A stretch of 64,000 bases of DNA, taken from positions 109,621,309 to 109,685,308 of the forward strand of contig OY987298.1 in NCBI GenBank assembly GCA_963920635.1. Direction: 5' to 3'. Each line of letters starts with the position of its first letter. Positions within the stretch are counted from its first letter, which is position 1. A program made the translations under genes and the position numbers. This document shows positions 46,601 to 56,255 of the stretch, in pieces. The stretch is from Pseudeuparius sepicola. Lineage: Eukaryota > Arthropoda > Insecta > Coleoptera > Anthribidae. The notes beneath the pieces were generated by a model. It did not search any database, was not told where the DNA came from, and saw only the letters and a program-made list of their open reading frames with translations.

Positions 46601-47555
46601 TGATTTAACGATACCTAATTATTATTCTGCACTTACTGCAATCGAGATTGGTTTTATTAGGGCTATTATAGGCTTTGCCGCACAGTAGTGGCTCAATAAT
46701 CTAGCAAGACAAAATTGTAAGAACTGGTATTTATAGTTCGGCATATATGTATTTGTCCTTCAGGGAGGACGACAGAGTCCTGGTGGCAGTACAGTTGCAA
46801 AAGTTAGATTGATCTCTACATTTCTGAGGTTTATTGAAGGGAATCCAGTGGCGAGCAATAAAAATGAAACTTTTTTAAAACAAAGAAAACAGGAGTAGAG
46901 TTAACTCATATAAATCAATACAAAACTATTAAGAAGGTAGTTTCCCACTATATAAATTGATTAAAATAGCAGCAAAACAATAAAGGTACCTATGTAATAG
47001 GTATTGTTATATAATATTATAATATAATATACAATATACATACATAATACAAGACTAATTTCGTCCAATAGCCTATAAAATAAACACGATATATGCTAGT
47101 ACTGTACTAAAGATTCATTATGTAATCAAAAACTTCTCTGATTGAGTGTCTTCCACTCGTACGGCATCAATAGAAATTTTTGTTACCTTTTTGTCGATAT
47201 CCCAAAACACTAAAGAGCAATTTTTGGACTTAACATTTCCCAAATAATTATTCCTAACACCTGATCAGTAGCCAAAACAAGTACCTACCCAACCCAGAAA
47301 CATGCTATCACGCGCACGTAATGTTTGTGACTTAAAATAGGTACTCGATATTAGACTGATCATAACTTCTCAGCGGTTTGAGGCACCTACCTACAGTTCC
47401 TGACCAAAAGATTCGTGGAAAGTTTCAATTGTAACAAAAATTTTTGATGGTACTTTCAATCCTGCCAGAAGAACGAAAAGATCTTAAATACTACGATTTG
47501 TAAAGGTCTCAAATGAGTGGTTTTCGTCTTGCCAGCAGTAACTGTACGTTCATTA
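46601..47555. other. No feature recognised
   Basis: AT-rich DNA. A slightly GC-richer patch at 46760-46800 has no recognisable coding frame. Confidence 0.4.
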
Positions 47556-47563
47556 AGTTCCTC

Positions 47564-48738
47564 CAGGGCCGTATCTGCGGGGGGGTTTAGGGGGTTCAAA
47601 CCCCCCCCCCCCCGAAATACCACCATTTTTTATGCTTTTGCACCAGCACTAGAGAGGTCCCCGAGCATCAGTGAGTGTAATAATTTATTAAACTGGTTTT
47701 CCAGTAGAGCATGGAAACCCGTCCGGAAACTGCCAAAAAAACATAATTTTTGGATCAGTGCAGTACCGAGTTTTATCATCAGATTATGCTTTCAAATAAA
47801 ATAAAACATAACTGGCAACACAGGACAACAGTAAAAGGTGAACGGTGGTGCATGGCTGTGTGCGCCATGGATTAGGAGAATAGGGAATTCCCAGTCTCTT
47901 TTATGAATGGATTAGGTAGTACCTACTAATTTGTATTTGAAGATTTATTTATTATTTTTATGAAAGGTTCTGTTAGGCAAGTGGCGCGAAGAAATCTTTT
48001 ACCACACCTACTGGCAACTCTAGAGGTGTCGTCAGGCCAGGCGAAGAATGTGTAGAAAAAATAAGTAGAAAAGGGATAGGTATAAATGCGAGAAGGAATA
48101 TTCAGCTATTATTATAATTAATATTTAATATTTTTAAAGTTTTAATGTTAAACTTAAACCTGTTTTATTTTTATATTAAAAACCATTTAAACGTAGTAGG
48201 TTTTTTAAACCTTAAAGCTATTTCAACTTCAACAGCCACTGGTCTAACCCCTCCAGGGCCGGCTCTAGGTGGCCCCGCGCCTCTGAGTCCCGTGTACAGG
48301 GTTATCCAGTCAGTAGCGTATTTAAAAGCGCTGGGCCGAAACCATTTCAGAATTTGAAAATATTCACTGCAGCTTGAAAATCTGAAGATATTGGGATTTC
48401 CTAAGACTAATTTTAAGTAATTTTCCTTAACATTTCTAAAAAATTTCGCCTGCGGCGCATTTTACACAATTATTTTGAATGCATTTGTTTGAATGAAATT
48501 CACAAAATTGTCCCTCCCCACCCGCAATTAATTTCTATATACGTCACTGAAGTGATCTAAACTCATCGTCCCGGCCTACTTTTTTTTTAAAGTGACATGC
48601 AAAAAATATACCATTTCAAAAATTTTTTCTTAATGGATTAAATAATTCCTTGCCGGGGCCCCGCACTTTCATCACAGCCCCACAAAAGCTTGAGCCGATC
48701 CTGAACCCCCCCAAAAATTTTCGCTAGATACGGCCCTG
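47564..48738. mobile_element. hAT-type element, 1175 bp, with nested hAT-type insertion
   Basis: The ends CAGGGCCGTATCTGCGGGGG and (complement) CAGGGCCGTATCTAGCGAAA are flanked by perfect 8-bp duplications AGTTCCTC (47556-47563 and 48739-48746). There is a run of 14 C near the left end and CCCCCCC near the right. No transposase motif is seen, so it is non-autonomous. The 95-codon opening 47517-47804 spans the border and is not a gene. Confidence 0.9.
48254..48703. mobile_element. Nested hAT-type MITE, 450 bp
   Basis: The ends CAGGGCCGGCTCTAGG and (complement) CAGGATCGGCTCAAGC are flanked by AACCCCTC (48246-48253) and AACCCCCC (48704-48711), one mismatch. It lies wholly inside the 47564-48738 element. 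A further inner pair, CAGTAGCGTATTTA (about 48312) against TCAGTGACGTATAT (complement, near 48550), hints at a third level but lacks a matching duplication. Confidence 0.82.
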
Positions 48739-48849
48739 AGTTCCTCTTTATAACTTATACTTTGCTCGTTGAAATAAGACGAAAAGTTCATATTAACATA
48801 AGTCCAAAAGATCTTCGTTACGAAGTGAATAAACTTTCAAAAAATATCG

Positions 48850-49318
48850 ATTTTTGTTTACTTATATACCTTCTAAACCAATAAGAATATTTAAACCAAA
48901 TTTGGTACAGAATATTACCATCAAAGGGTCACATCAGAAATGCTAATATCATATCTCGACTGTAACCAGTGCAGGAGGTAAGGGTAATCGGTACCATAAA
49001 TTATAAAAAATGCAATAAAAAAATAAAAAATACTATTTTAAATTTAAACCCGAAAGAGCACTTAAATTCCATTTTGGAAGCACCATAATTGCAATAATTG
49101 TCCACAAAAGAGGACAAATCGGAAAACTCTAATTTTCCGCGAAACGGAGAAAGATATGAAATTGTATTGTTTATTCATTAGCATAATAAATTGTTGTACC
49201 TCCGCCACTGATTACTTTCGAGACCTGATATTATCATTCCTTATGTCATCCTATGATGGTATGGTGTACCCAATTTGGTATAAATATTCTTATTGGTTGG
49301 GAAGGTATAAACAAAAAT
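48850..49318. mobile_element. Inverted-repeat element, about 470 bp
   Basis: The left arm TTTTTGTTTACTTATATACC...CCAATAAGAATATTTAAACC...AATATTACCATCA pairs with right-arm blocks TATGATGGTATGG, CCAATTTGGTATAAATATTC and GGAAGGTATAAACAAAAAT. Arms are about 75 bp. Two direct repeats of a GGAAGCACCATAATTGCAA-type block occur at about 49072 and 49573. Target duplication not clear. Confidence 0.8.
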
Positions 49319-49919
49319 TTTTTTCCTTTTTCTGGCGAAAAATAATTTAGGGGTTGGTTTTTTCATCCCCATCCACTTACACTCTAGGGTTGAAAAAATG
49401 TCGTAAAATGTCATTCCATGAGTGCAACTGGTCCACCAAATTTCAACTTTCTACCTTTTTCCATATTTGGAGGGGTGTAACTCGAAGGAGGAGGATTTTT
49501 GAGGAAAAATTTATATGAAAGACCCCCCTTAGTTTTATCGGAAGAATCGCCCAGTAAAATATTTTGGCGCAATTTAGAAGCACCCTGATATTTGCAATCT
49601 CCCGCGCTTGGAGTAACTTCAACTCAGCGTGTTCTCACCTCGAGGGGGGCTCTGTTGTAACCGATATCATAATATTTTCTAGCTTCCTTTTGTGTGATTG
49701 GTAACTCGCCAAAGACCACAAACTTGATCCCAAAGCACTGAATTACTGCACTGACTTATTATTTAACTCGAGGGTTTTGGCAGCCCGCTTATTGTTAAAT
49801 TTGCGCCCTCTACCTATGTATTGTAAAAATGTGTCCCTAATATTGTGTTGCGCATCCTGCAGCTGTGATGTCATCGGCTGGCCGATTTTGGTTTTGCGGC
49901 GGACACGCATCCCCCTGAC
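49319..49919. other. Upstream flank of probable promoter; unidentified minus-strand ORF
   Basis: GC content rises gradually toward the right. The minus strand is open for 78 codons from ATG 49979 to 49743, but I recognise no domain. It may simply reflect the GC-rich promoter. Confidence 0.3.
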
Positions 49920-50191
49920 GTAGGTGCCCCACCCGGCACGGTTGGAGGCACCGTATAAGAACCAAAGGTACCTTCGCACAAAGACTTTCTTCAGCGGGTA
50001 CCGCAGGAGCGTGAATGCAGCAGCGGCGTCGGCAACCCGACGGTGCGCGCGTCGTCGGCCGGTGATCGTGTGACTTTGTTTTGTGCTTTTCCCTTGTGAC
50101 CGGCCCCCACTTGCCCCTAAACGCGAGGCAAACCCGGATACAGGATACCTAACCCCCGCATCGTGATCTTATTGGATTACGTCACAAGATG
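49920..50191 (+). promoter_or_regulatory. Probable promoter and first exon of a host gene (5' UTR plus initiator ATG)
   Basis: The only strongly GC- and CpG-rich block in the window. A TATAAG at 49954-49959 lies about 39 bp upstream of an initiator-like TTCAGC (A at 49993). A GC-rich leader follows and ends ATTACGTCACAAG-ATG (50189-50191), with purine at -3. The next bases are GTGAGT, a consensus 5' splice site, so the exon would end exactly at the start codon. A short upstream ORF (50015-50065, 16 codons) lies in the leader. A TTACGTCA (CRE-like) site overlaps the end of the leader. An intron straight after the ATG is known for several insect genes (calmodulin and alpha-tubulin among them), but nothing here tells which gene this is. 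No second exon is recognisable to the right, so intron 1 would exceed 13 kb. Confidence 0.55.
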
Positions 50192-50298
50192 GTGAGTGTG
50201 TGTGAGATAGGCATTGGCATGGGATAAGGGGAAAATGTACAGTTCCACACGTAAAGTAGGTATACGCATCATGGGAGACATTTTAATATCATTCGATT

Positions 50299-50912
50299 TA
50301 ATAGTTATTTATGTAGGTACCAAGGCACTGAAGTTCAACTTTTTATGACTCATGTGGAATTTAGTTGCCGAGGCGAGGCCTCTGGCCGAGGCAAATGAAC
50401 CACACCAGTCATAAAAAGAACTTCAGTGCCGAGGTACTTACATATTATTTTTTTAAATCGGAAAAAAATGTTTTATTAGGCAAGAAAATAATCATAAGGG
50501 ATCACCCGTCCATGAACCAACTGCGCGCGGCGTTGCTTGACTTTGACGATCTCTCTACCTCGGTCAAGTATGATAAGACGTGCCTTCGAACAGACAAATC
50601 AAACTGCTGCTTGTTGTGCAGCCTCCAGAACAAATCTATTGATATTCAAACCTACTAAAATATTTATACTGAAAGATTGCGCTGCTATAGGTAATAATTT
50701 CGCAATGTGTACGAAAAGTTAAATGGGCCTTTTGTGTCCGGGTTTTGAATATTTGGTCACTTTTGACGGGCGATGGCTCCACGTCTGACGTTTGATGTTT
50801 ACATCTCGCCAAGGCCTACTTATTGAAAAAATCGTAGAATAATGGGCTACTTCAGTGCCGATTTCTGAGCTTTTAATGACGATTTTGGGACACTTCACTG
50901 CCGATTTCAAGA
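50299..50912 (-). mobile_element. Palindrome-ended repeat, copy 3 (most complete with copy 1)
   Basis: Opposite orientation to copy 1. The palindrome is at 50311-50445, with GGCACTGAAGTTC and TTTTTATGACTCATGTGG facing AGTCATAAAAAGAACTTCAG. The ORF remnant at 50476-50628 (minus) preserves the DRGREIVKVKQRRAQ core and AATAAA, but has an in-frame TGA and no ATG. TATAAATATTTTAGTAGG is kept at about 50655-50675. The far end carries two GCACTGAAGT/GCAGTGAAGT motifs. It sits about 110 bp into the presumed intron of the gene starting at 50 kb. Confidence 0.87.
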
Positions 50913-51119
50913 AAATTAATTTTTATGTAGCCAATTATTTTTGCCTAAGGAAGAATGTCAAATGACTTGCTCAAAAGCAACAACTTGATTTTCTTTATCT
51001 GCCAAATTTGACATTTTTTGAAAAATTCTGCAAACGGCCTTATCTCTCAAAATTTTAAAAAATAATTATATAAAAGTTGTTTACCTTTCTGGTCGAAATA
51101 TTGAACTTCTCGCAAAAAA
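50913..51119. other. No feature recognised
   Basis: AT-rich link between two repeats. Confidence 0.4.
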
Positions 51120-51625
51120 GTCACTCGTCACAAAAGTTTTTGCTATTCCTTGGAAGTAAAGATTCTCCTTGAGAAAATATTAATTTGTTATACGGGGTGT
51201 TCAAAAATTGCAACTTTTAAAATTAGGTCGAAAGTAAACCGACTTTAATATTCAGTTTCCGCTAAGATGGTAGGTAATAAATAAAGTTGTTATATGCTTA
51301 AAGAAAGTATTTTGGAAGCTGTTCAGTCCATTCCATCAGATGAAATTAGAAGAAGTTACAATATTCTTCGGAAACGATTGGAAAAATGCGTAGTTCAGGT
51401 GGGATGCGAAGAATGATAATAATAATTATAAATAGTTCACTCTAAAATACAATACACTGAAAATTCAAGTTAGTTTTGTACACCCCCTTATAAAAATCAA
51501 TATATTTTCAACACGAATCTTCACTTAAAAGGAAGCAAAAACTTTGACGAAAAGTGATTTGTTTGCGAAAAGTTAAAAATTTGGGCCATTTCACCTTTTG
51601 TAAACCCCATCCGGGGACAAATAAT
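51120..51625 (+). mobile_element. Mariner-type transposon relic with internal deletion
   Basis: Inverted ends: on the left TCACAAAAGTTTTTGCT..CCTTGGAAGTAAAGATTC..TTGAGAAAATATTAATTTG, and on the right the same blocks reversed (AATATATTTTCAACACGAA, AAAGGAAGCAAAAACTTTG, CCCCATCCGGGGACA). GGGGTGTTCAAAAATTG marks the left inner arm. These ends match those of the 15797-16452 element, which looks like its deletion derivative. The left outermost tip is eroded. Confidence 0.72.
51294..51416 (+). pseudogene. Tc1/mariner transposase C-terminus, 40 codons
   Basis: From ATG 51294 to TGA 51414-51416. The residues LKESILEAVQSIP, DEIRRSYNILRKRLEKC and VQVGCEE follow the pattern of mariner-family C-termini (helical segment, then R..L..C and a Gly-rich end). 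The DNA-binding and catalytic domains are missing because of the internal deletion. The ATG is probably an internal Met of the original protein. Confidence 0.65.
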
Positions 51626-53330
51626 TTTTTTTAACTCATTTTATTCTAATAAACATTAATAAACCTACATAAAAAATCATTCAATTTTACTACCTTCACT
51701 ATCTACAATCATTTTCAACATTAAATGTAATTTTAAACCCACTTTATTTACTGAACTGAAGTAAAAATTAAAAATATGTTTTTAGTAATGAAAATACCTA
51801 GATCCTTCTTCCAATAGCGATTGATGCTAACACGTTCAGTGACCGACAAAAAGTACACATTAGAATTTTTTTGCAGGAGCCATAACTACTGTTCAAACAA
51901 ATTAATTATGGCACGTTTAAAAATGATAAATCCTCTCTGAAACGGAACTGGTATATTAAATAAAGTGGTTTTATTTTATATACGGGATAAATTATAAAAA
52001 AATCCGAAAAGATGTTCTATGCAATACATACATGTTTTCTCTAAAATTAAAAATAAGGGTACTTTACTCTTATTGAGCCATTTTCATATTTTCGAACCTT
52101 CCCCGTATACGAAATGAGATATTCAAATTTGGAAAACTGAGTTTTGAGTTTGCATGAATGCACAAACTTTTATCGACAATAAAATTTTCTGATAAATATA
52201 AAATAAAACAAATCTCATATGATATGCGTACTTTCTGACGGACACTGTAACTAGGAAGGTTATCTAAATACAAGTAGGTAGTGAGTAAATATCTGGTATA
52301 GCGGTCTAAAATTGAAAGGCGTAAAATTTATCTATAACTAATTTTTTAATTTTGAGAAATAATGTCGATCAGCGTTATCGAGCGAAGGAAGCGCTTGCAA
52401 GCAGCTTGATATAATATATCTGTATTTGTTTATATATTGCAGTTATCAAACAAACGATTCCCTCCATCTTGAAATCGCAAAAAGATTACCTAAAATTGCA
52501 TGCAATTATTTTTCAAAATATGTAAATATGTAAAAAATAAAATTTTATATGCTCGTATGCACAAAAAGGAGCTGATTCCAAAAATTTGAACAGAAAAGTG
52601 TATATGGTGTAATTTAAAACAACAAAGTTGGTTGCCATAGCAACGAAATAATTGGCTCCCAAAAAAATCCATGGTCACCGAAATATGCAGATAGATCAAC
52701 TAAAAAACTCTTGTCTGAAAAATTTTTTTATACAAGGTGTACCTAATTAAAAGTTATATCCATTATTCCATCTAAATTGGGCATCCTGGAATAGGTGCAT
52801 CTTACGGGTTATAGAACGAAGGCAGACACCAATTAATATATTGTAGATTGTAAGTATCGGCCGTGTATTTATAGCACATATATCTACACCGAATTTAGAA
52901 AGAGAAAAATTCTCTTCTTCATTATGGACATGCAGTCAAAGTATAATTCAGTGGTAAATTTAACTAAAACCCATAAAGTTATAACTATTAGGTACCTGTT
53001 TTCAACTTAAAAATAACATCAAGTAGTTCATTCCCCACTTTCCAAATTTTTACTTAATAGGTATGGAGGTGAACTATGGTTTGGTCACAATAAATTTCTG
53101 ACTAGTTGGGTACTAAAAATTAGTTAATGTTAACTTTGAATATTTGTAGGGTACCTAAAGAAAAATAAGTAGACACAGAAACGATATTAGTACCTGTTCC
53201 AAAACCGACTTTTGGCTTATCCTGTATTAGACAAAAATTCTATATTTAGCTTTAATTATATATATTAGGTATGTAAACCCAAGAAAATTGTATAATAAAG
53301 ATGAACAACGGGTAACTACTGAAATATGAG
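51626..53330. other. No gene recognised; one X-box-like site
   Basis: AT-rich DNA. GTTGCCATAGCAAC at 52631-52644 is a perfect match to the RFX-factor X-box consensus GTNRCC(N0-3)RGYAAC, but it has no promoter or gene next to it that I can see. Confidence 0.4.
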
Positions 53331-53535
53331 GACTTCAATTTACGGTTAGGCAAGAAACTTGGGGAGACTTTAATTTACGGTTAGGCAAGAAACTTGGGGA
53401 GACTTTAATTTACGGTTAGGCAAGAAACTTGCGGAGACTTCAATTTACGGTTAGGCAAGAAACTTGCGGAGACTTCAATTTATGGTTAGACAAGAAACTT
53501 TTGCAGTTCAGTTTAAGGTTAGACAAGACACTTGA
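53331..53535. repeat. 35-bp tandem repeat, five good copies plus a degenerate sixth
   Basis: Unit starts at 53331, 53366, 53401, 53436 and 53471, each containing AATTTACGGTTAGGCAAGAA and ACTT(G/C)GGA-like ends. A diverged copy (GGTTAGACAAGACACTT) closes the array. Variants are shared by adjacent copies (GGGGA in the first two, GCGGA in the next two), as expected from local duplication. Confidence 0.95.
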
Positions 53536-54690
53536 ACTACTTTTTCGATACTGCTTTTATGGAAGATTTATACGATATTGAATTGAATGGGGATTTCTGT
53601 GTTCATTGGTTGATAATGTATCGATGTAAATTTTTCTTTAGCTGTATTAAATTCGAGAAACTCTATCTCATTATTCTTTGAATGAGTCTAACACTTTGAC
53701 AATATTTTCAAGCAACTCAAACTTATTATCTAATTCAGTTCAGTTCTTATTGTCAAGGTTATATTAATATGGGGTTTTTCTTTTTACCACAATTAGTCTG
53801 GTATAAGAATACTTTAATTGGCCAATAATTAAAAATATCTGTTATAATATAATTTTCGTATTTAAACTACCAGTTTGTTGCTATTTACATTCTGTATTTC
53901 TAAAAATTCTCGATCTAAATACTTTGACAAGTTTACATAACGATACAAAGTAACCTCCAACAACTAATTAATATTTATAAGAAATATATTGAGAGAATTA
54001 AATTGAAAATGGAAATGTGGCAGCAAATTATTATAGATGCAATGCAATTCACAGTGTATTATTCCTACTTTCATATCGCCACCAGACCCTGGACTTAATA
54101 AAATATCCTCCTTTCACTGGTTTTAAGTGAACGAGATAAACCCAAACGCTATAAAGTAAATATGTAGGCAACAACAGGTCAATCAACCTTATGGAGTGGT
54201 ACAAATCATGTGGCCTTGATGTGTCAATAATTGCATTAACATAATAGATATCTGCAAGATATTTTTCCATTTATTATTTCGTACATTGGGTAGGTACGTT
54301 ATTTGCGTTATGTTATTATTCCACTTTTTAGCGTTAAATTTTGAAATTTTCGCAAAGTCTTTTTTTGCCATTTTGCGACATATGTATAACTGATTGGTAA
54401 TTTACAATCGTAAAAATAGTAATTTGTTATTACCTATATCGGTAATAATTAACAAAATGCTCCTTTCAGTTTTATTTCAATTGTCAAAATGTATTATTTA
54501 GTTAATTTAGTTATATATTAAAGAGGTAATGGAATCCCGCTTTCCATCCAGAAATGAAACTGTGGGTATTAACAAATTCTCAAATAAAATAGTTAGGTAT
54601 ACGATATGGATTTACAAAGAATAAAGAGTGAAAACATCAACTTCGTCAACATACTTAAAATATAATAATAATTAGGTACTTTTATAATAT
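53536..54690. other. No feature recognised
   Basis: AT-rich DNA with overlapping minus-strand openings (54049-54371) without known motifs. Confidence 0.4.
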
Positions 54691-54837
54691 TCAGGTTGTC
54701 CGCGAATTGCACAATCTACAGAATTGAGAGATTATAGGAAATTTTTTTTTCGCCGTAATAATAAGTTGCAGAAAACAGTACTTTTCCAACAGATTTTTTG
54801 AAAAGATGATAAAATTCCACGTCCCCAATAGATTTTT

Positions 54838-55090
54838 ACAAAAAGAAAGTTAGCGGTTTCATATGGGACTATAAATTTCGACAACTGGTAATATCATACA
54901 AGTTCATCATACATCCAAGTTCTAATGGCTGCCTTGATGAACCTAATAAGGGTAATCAGCTGTCGTAGTCTACCTTCTCGAACGATTCAAATATGAAAAC
55001 ACCGGCACATCCATTAGAACTTGGATGTTGGTATGATATTACCAGTTACCGAAATTTATATAGTCCCATGAAGCCGCTAACTTTCTTTGT
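54838..55090. mobile_element. Inverted-repeat element, about 250 bp
   Basis: Arm 54838-54929 (AAGAAAGTTAGCGGTTTCAT, ATAAATTTCG.CAACTGGTAA, TATCATAC, ATCCAAGTTCTAATGG) pairs with 55010-55090. The 65-codon opening 54993-55190 reads through the right arm and is not a gene. Confidence 0.87.
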
Positions 55091-55162
55091 GTACAGACTT
55101 TTTTATTTTTACATGCAACAGTGTATCCCATTAACAATGGTATATAGAGCAACTCCATATAC

Positions 55163-55480
55163 CTATTTTGTGCCAAAATATTACGATTGAGCTTAACAAC
55201 TACCGGTCAAATCTCAGTGATTAGTGAAATACTTCATTTTAGAAATTGAATTAGGTATGGCTACATCTCCCAAAATAAATAAGCTGCTGAAGTGAAATTT
55301 GGCACTTTTATGTTTTTGGTGATGGAGAATAACGTGCCCTAAAACATTCGCTGAATCCAACATTCGAAACAAAATTTTCACCTACCGCTTTCAAATGTTA
55401 CAGATCAACTGTACATTCAAAACAAAGAAAAAATGGCATTGGTCAAAATATCATTCTCTAGAAATAGTCTTTTGTATAGT
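55163..55480. mobile_element. Family P, one-arm remnant (copy 2)
   Basis: AAAATATTACGATTGAGCTT, CTACATCTCCCAAAATAAAT, GCTGCTGAAGTGAAATTTGG and TTTCAAATGTTACAGATCAA match the left arms of the complete family P elements in order, with an internal deletion of about 200 bp after GATGGAGAATAA. The opposite arm and both tips are lost. Confidence 0.8.
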
Positions 55481-55673
55481 AATTTTTTTCGTATTGTAAA
55501 ATTTTAGCATTATCAAAATTAATTTTATGTCCCGTAAGGATAACATGTTCGGAAACTGCAGAAGTATTTTTATTTAATTTACTATCACTTTTATGACCCC
55601 AAATTTTATGTTTTAAAATTTGTCATGTTTGACCTACATATTTTAAATTACAGTTAAGTATAGCAAGGAAGGC

Positions 55674-56115
55674 AATAATAGTTATTTATGTACCAAGCCA
55701 CTAAAGTTCAACTTTTTATGACTCGTGTGGAATTTAGTTACCGAGGCCTCTGGCCGAGGCAAATAAACCACATTAGTCATAAAAAGAACTTCAGTGCCGA
55801 GGTACATATTATATTTTTTTAATCGAAAAAAAAATGTTTTATTGGGCAAGAAAATAATAATAAGGGATCACCCGTCCATGAACAGACTACGCGCGGCGTT
55901 TGCTTGACTTCGACGATCGCTCTACCTAGGTCAAGTATGACAAAGACACGGCGGCTTCGAACAGAAAAACCAAACTGCTGCTTCTTCATCCTCCATAATA
56001 AATCTATTGATTTGATGTTTACACCTCGCCAAATACAATAATGGGTTACTTCAGTGCCGATTTCTGAGCTTTTAATGACGATTTTGGGACACTTCACTGC
56101 CGATTTCAAGAAAAC
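55674..56115 (-). mobile_element. Palindrome-ended repeat, copy 4
   Basis: Same orientation as copy 3, with the AATAGTTATTTATGTACC border, the palindrome at 55693-55806, an ORF remnant (55838-55996, minus; ATG present, frameshifted, stop codon mutated to CAA) and the GCACTGAAGT end motifs. A deletion has removed the TATA region. The 96-codon minus opening here is a hybrid of end sequence and ORF remnant. Confidence 0.83.
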
Positions 56116-56255
56116 TATATTATATCGATTAAGGATAGCAGTGATCTTCTATATAATTGTTTACACAGATAAAGTTATTAAGGAGCAATACCTTAGATCT
56201 ACATTTTGCCCGGCGCTCTTGGTCATCAGCTGTGTTTTTCTAAAAACATAGGGTA

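Noticed and set aside
50719..56109. Two minus-strand ORFs (50719-50910 and 55819-56109) with the same N-terminus
   Set aside because: The shared start is simply the repeat's end sequence in two copies; the frames diverge and are broken, so they are not paralogous genes.
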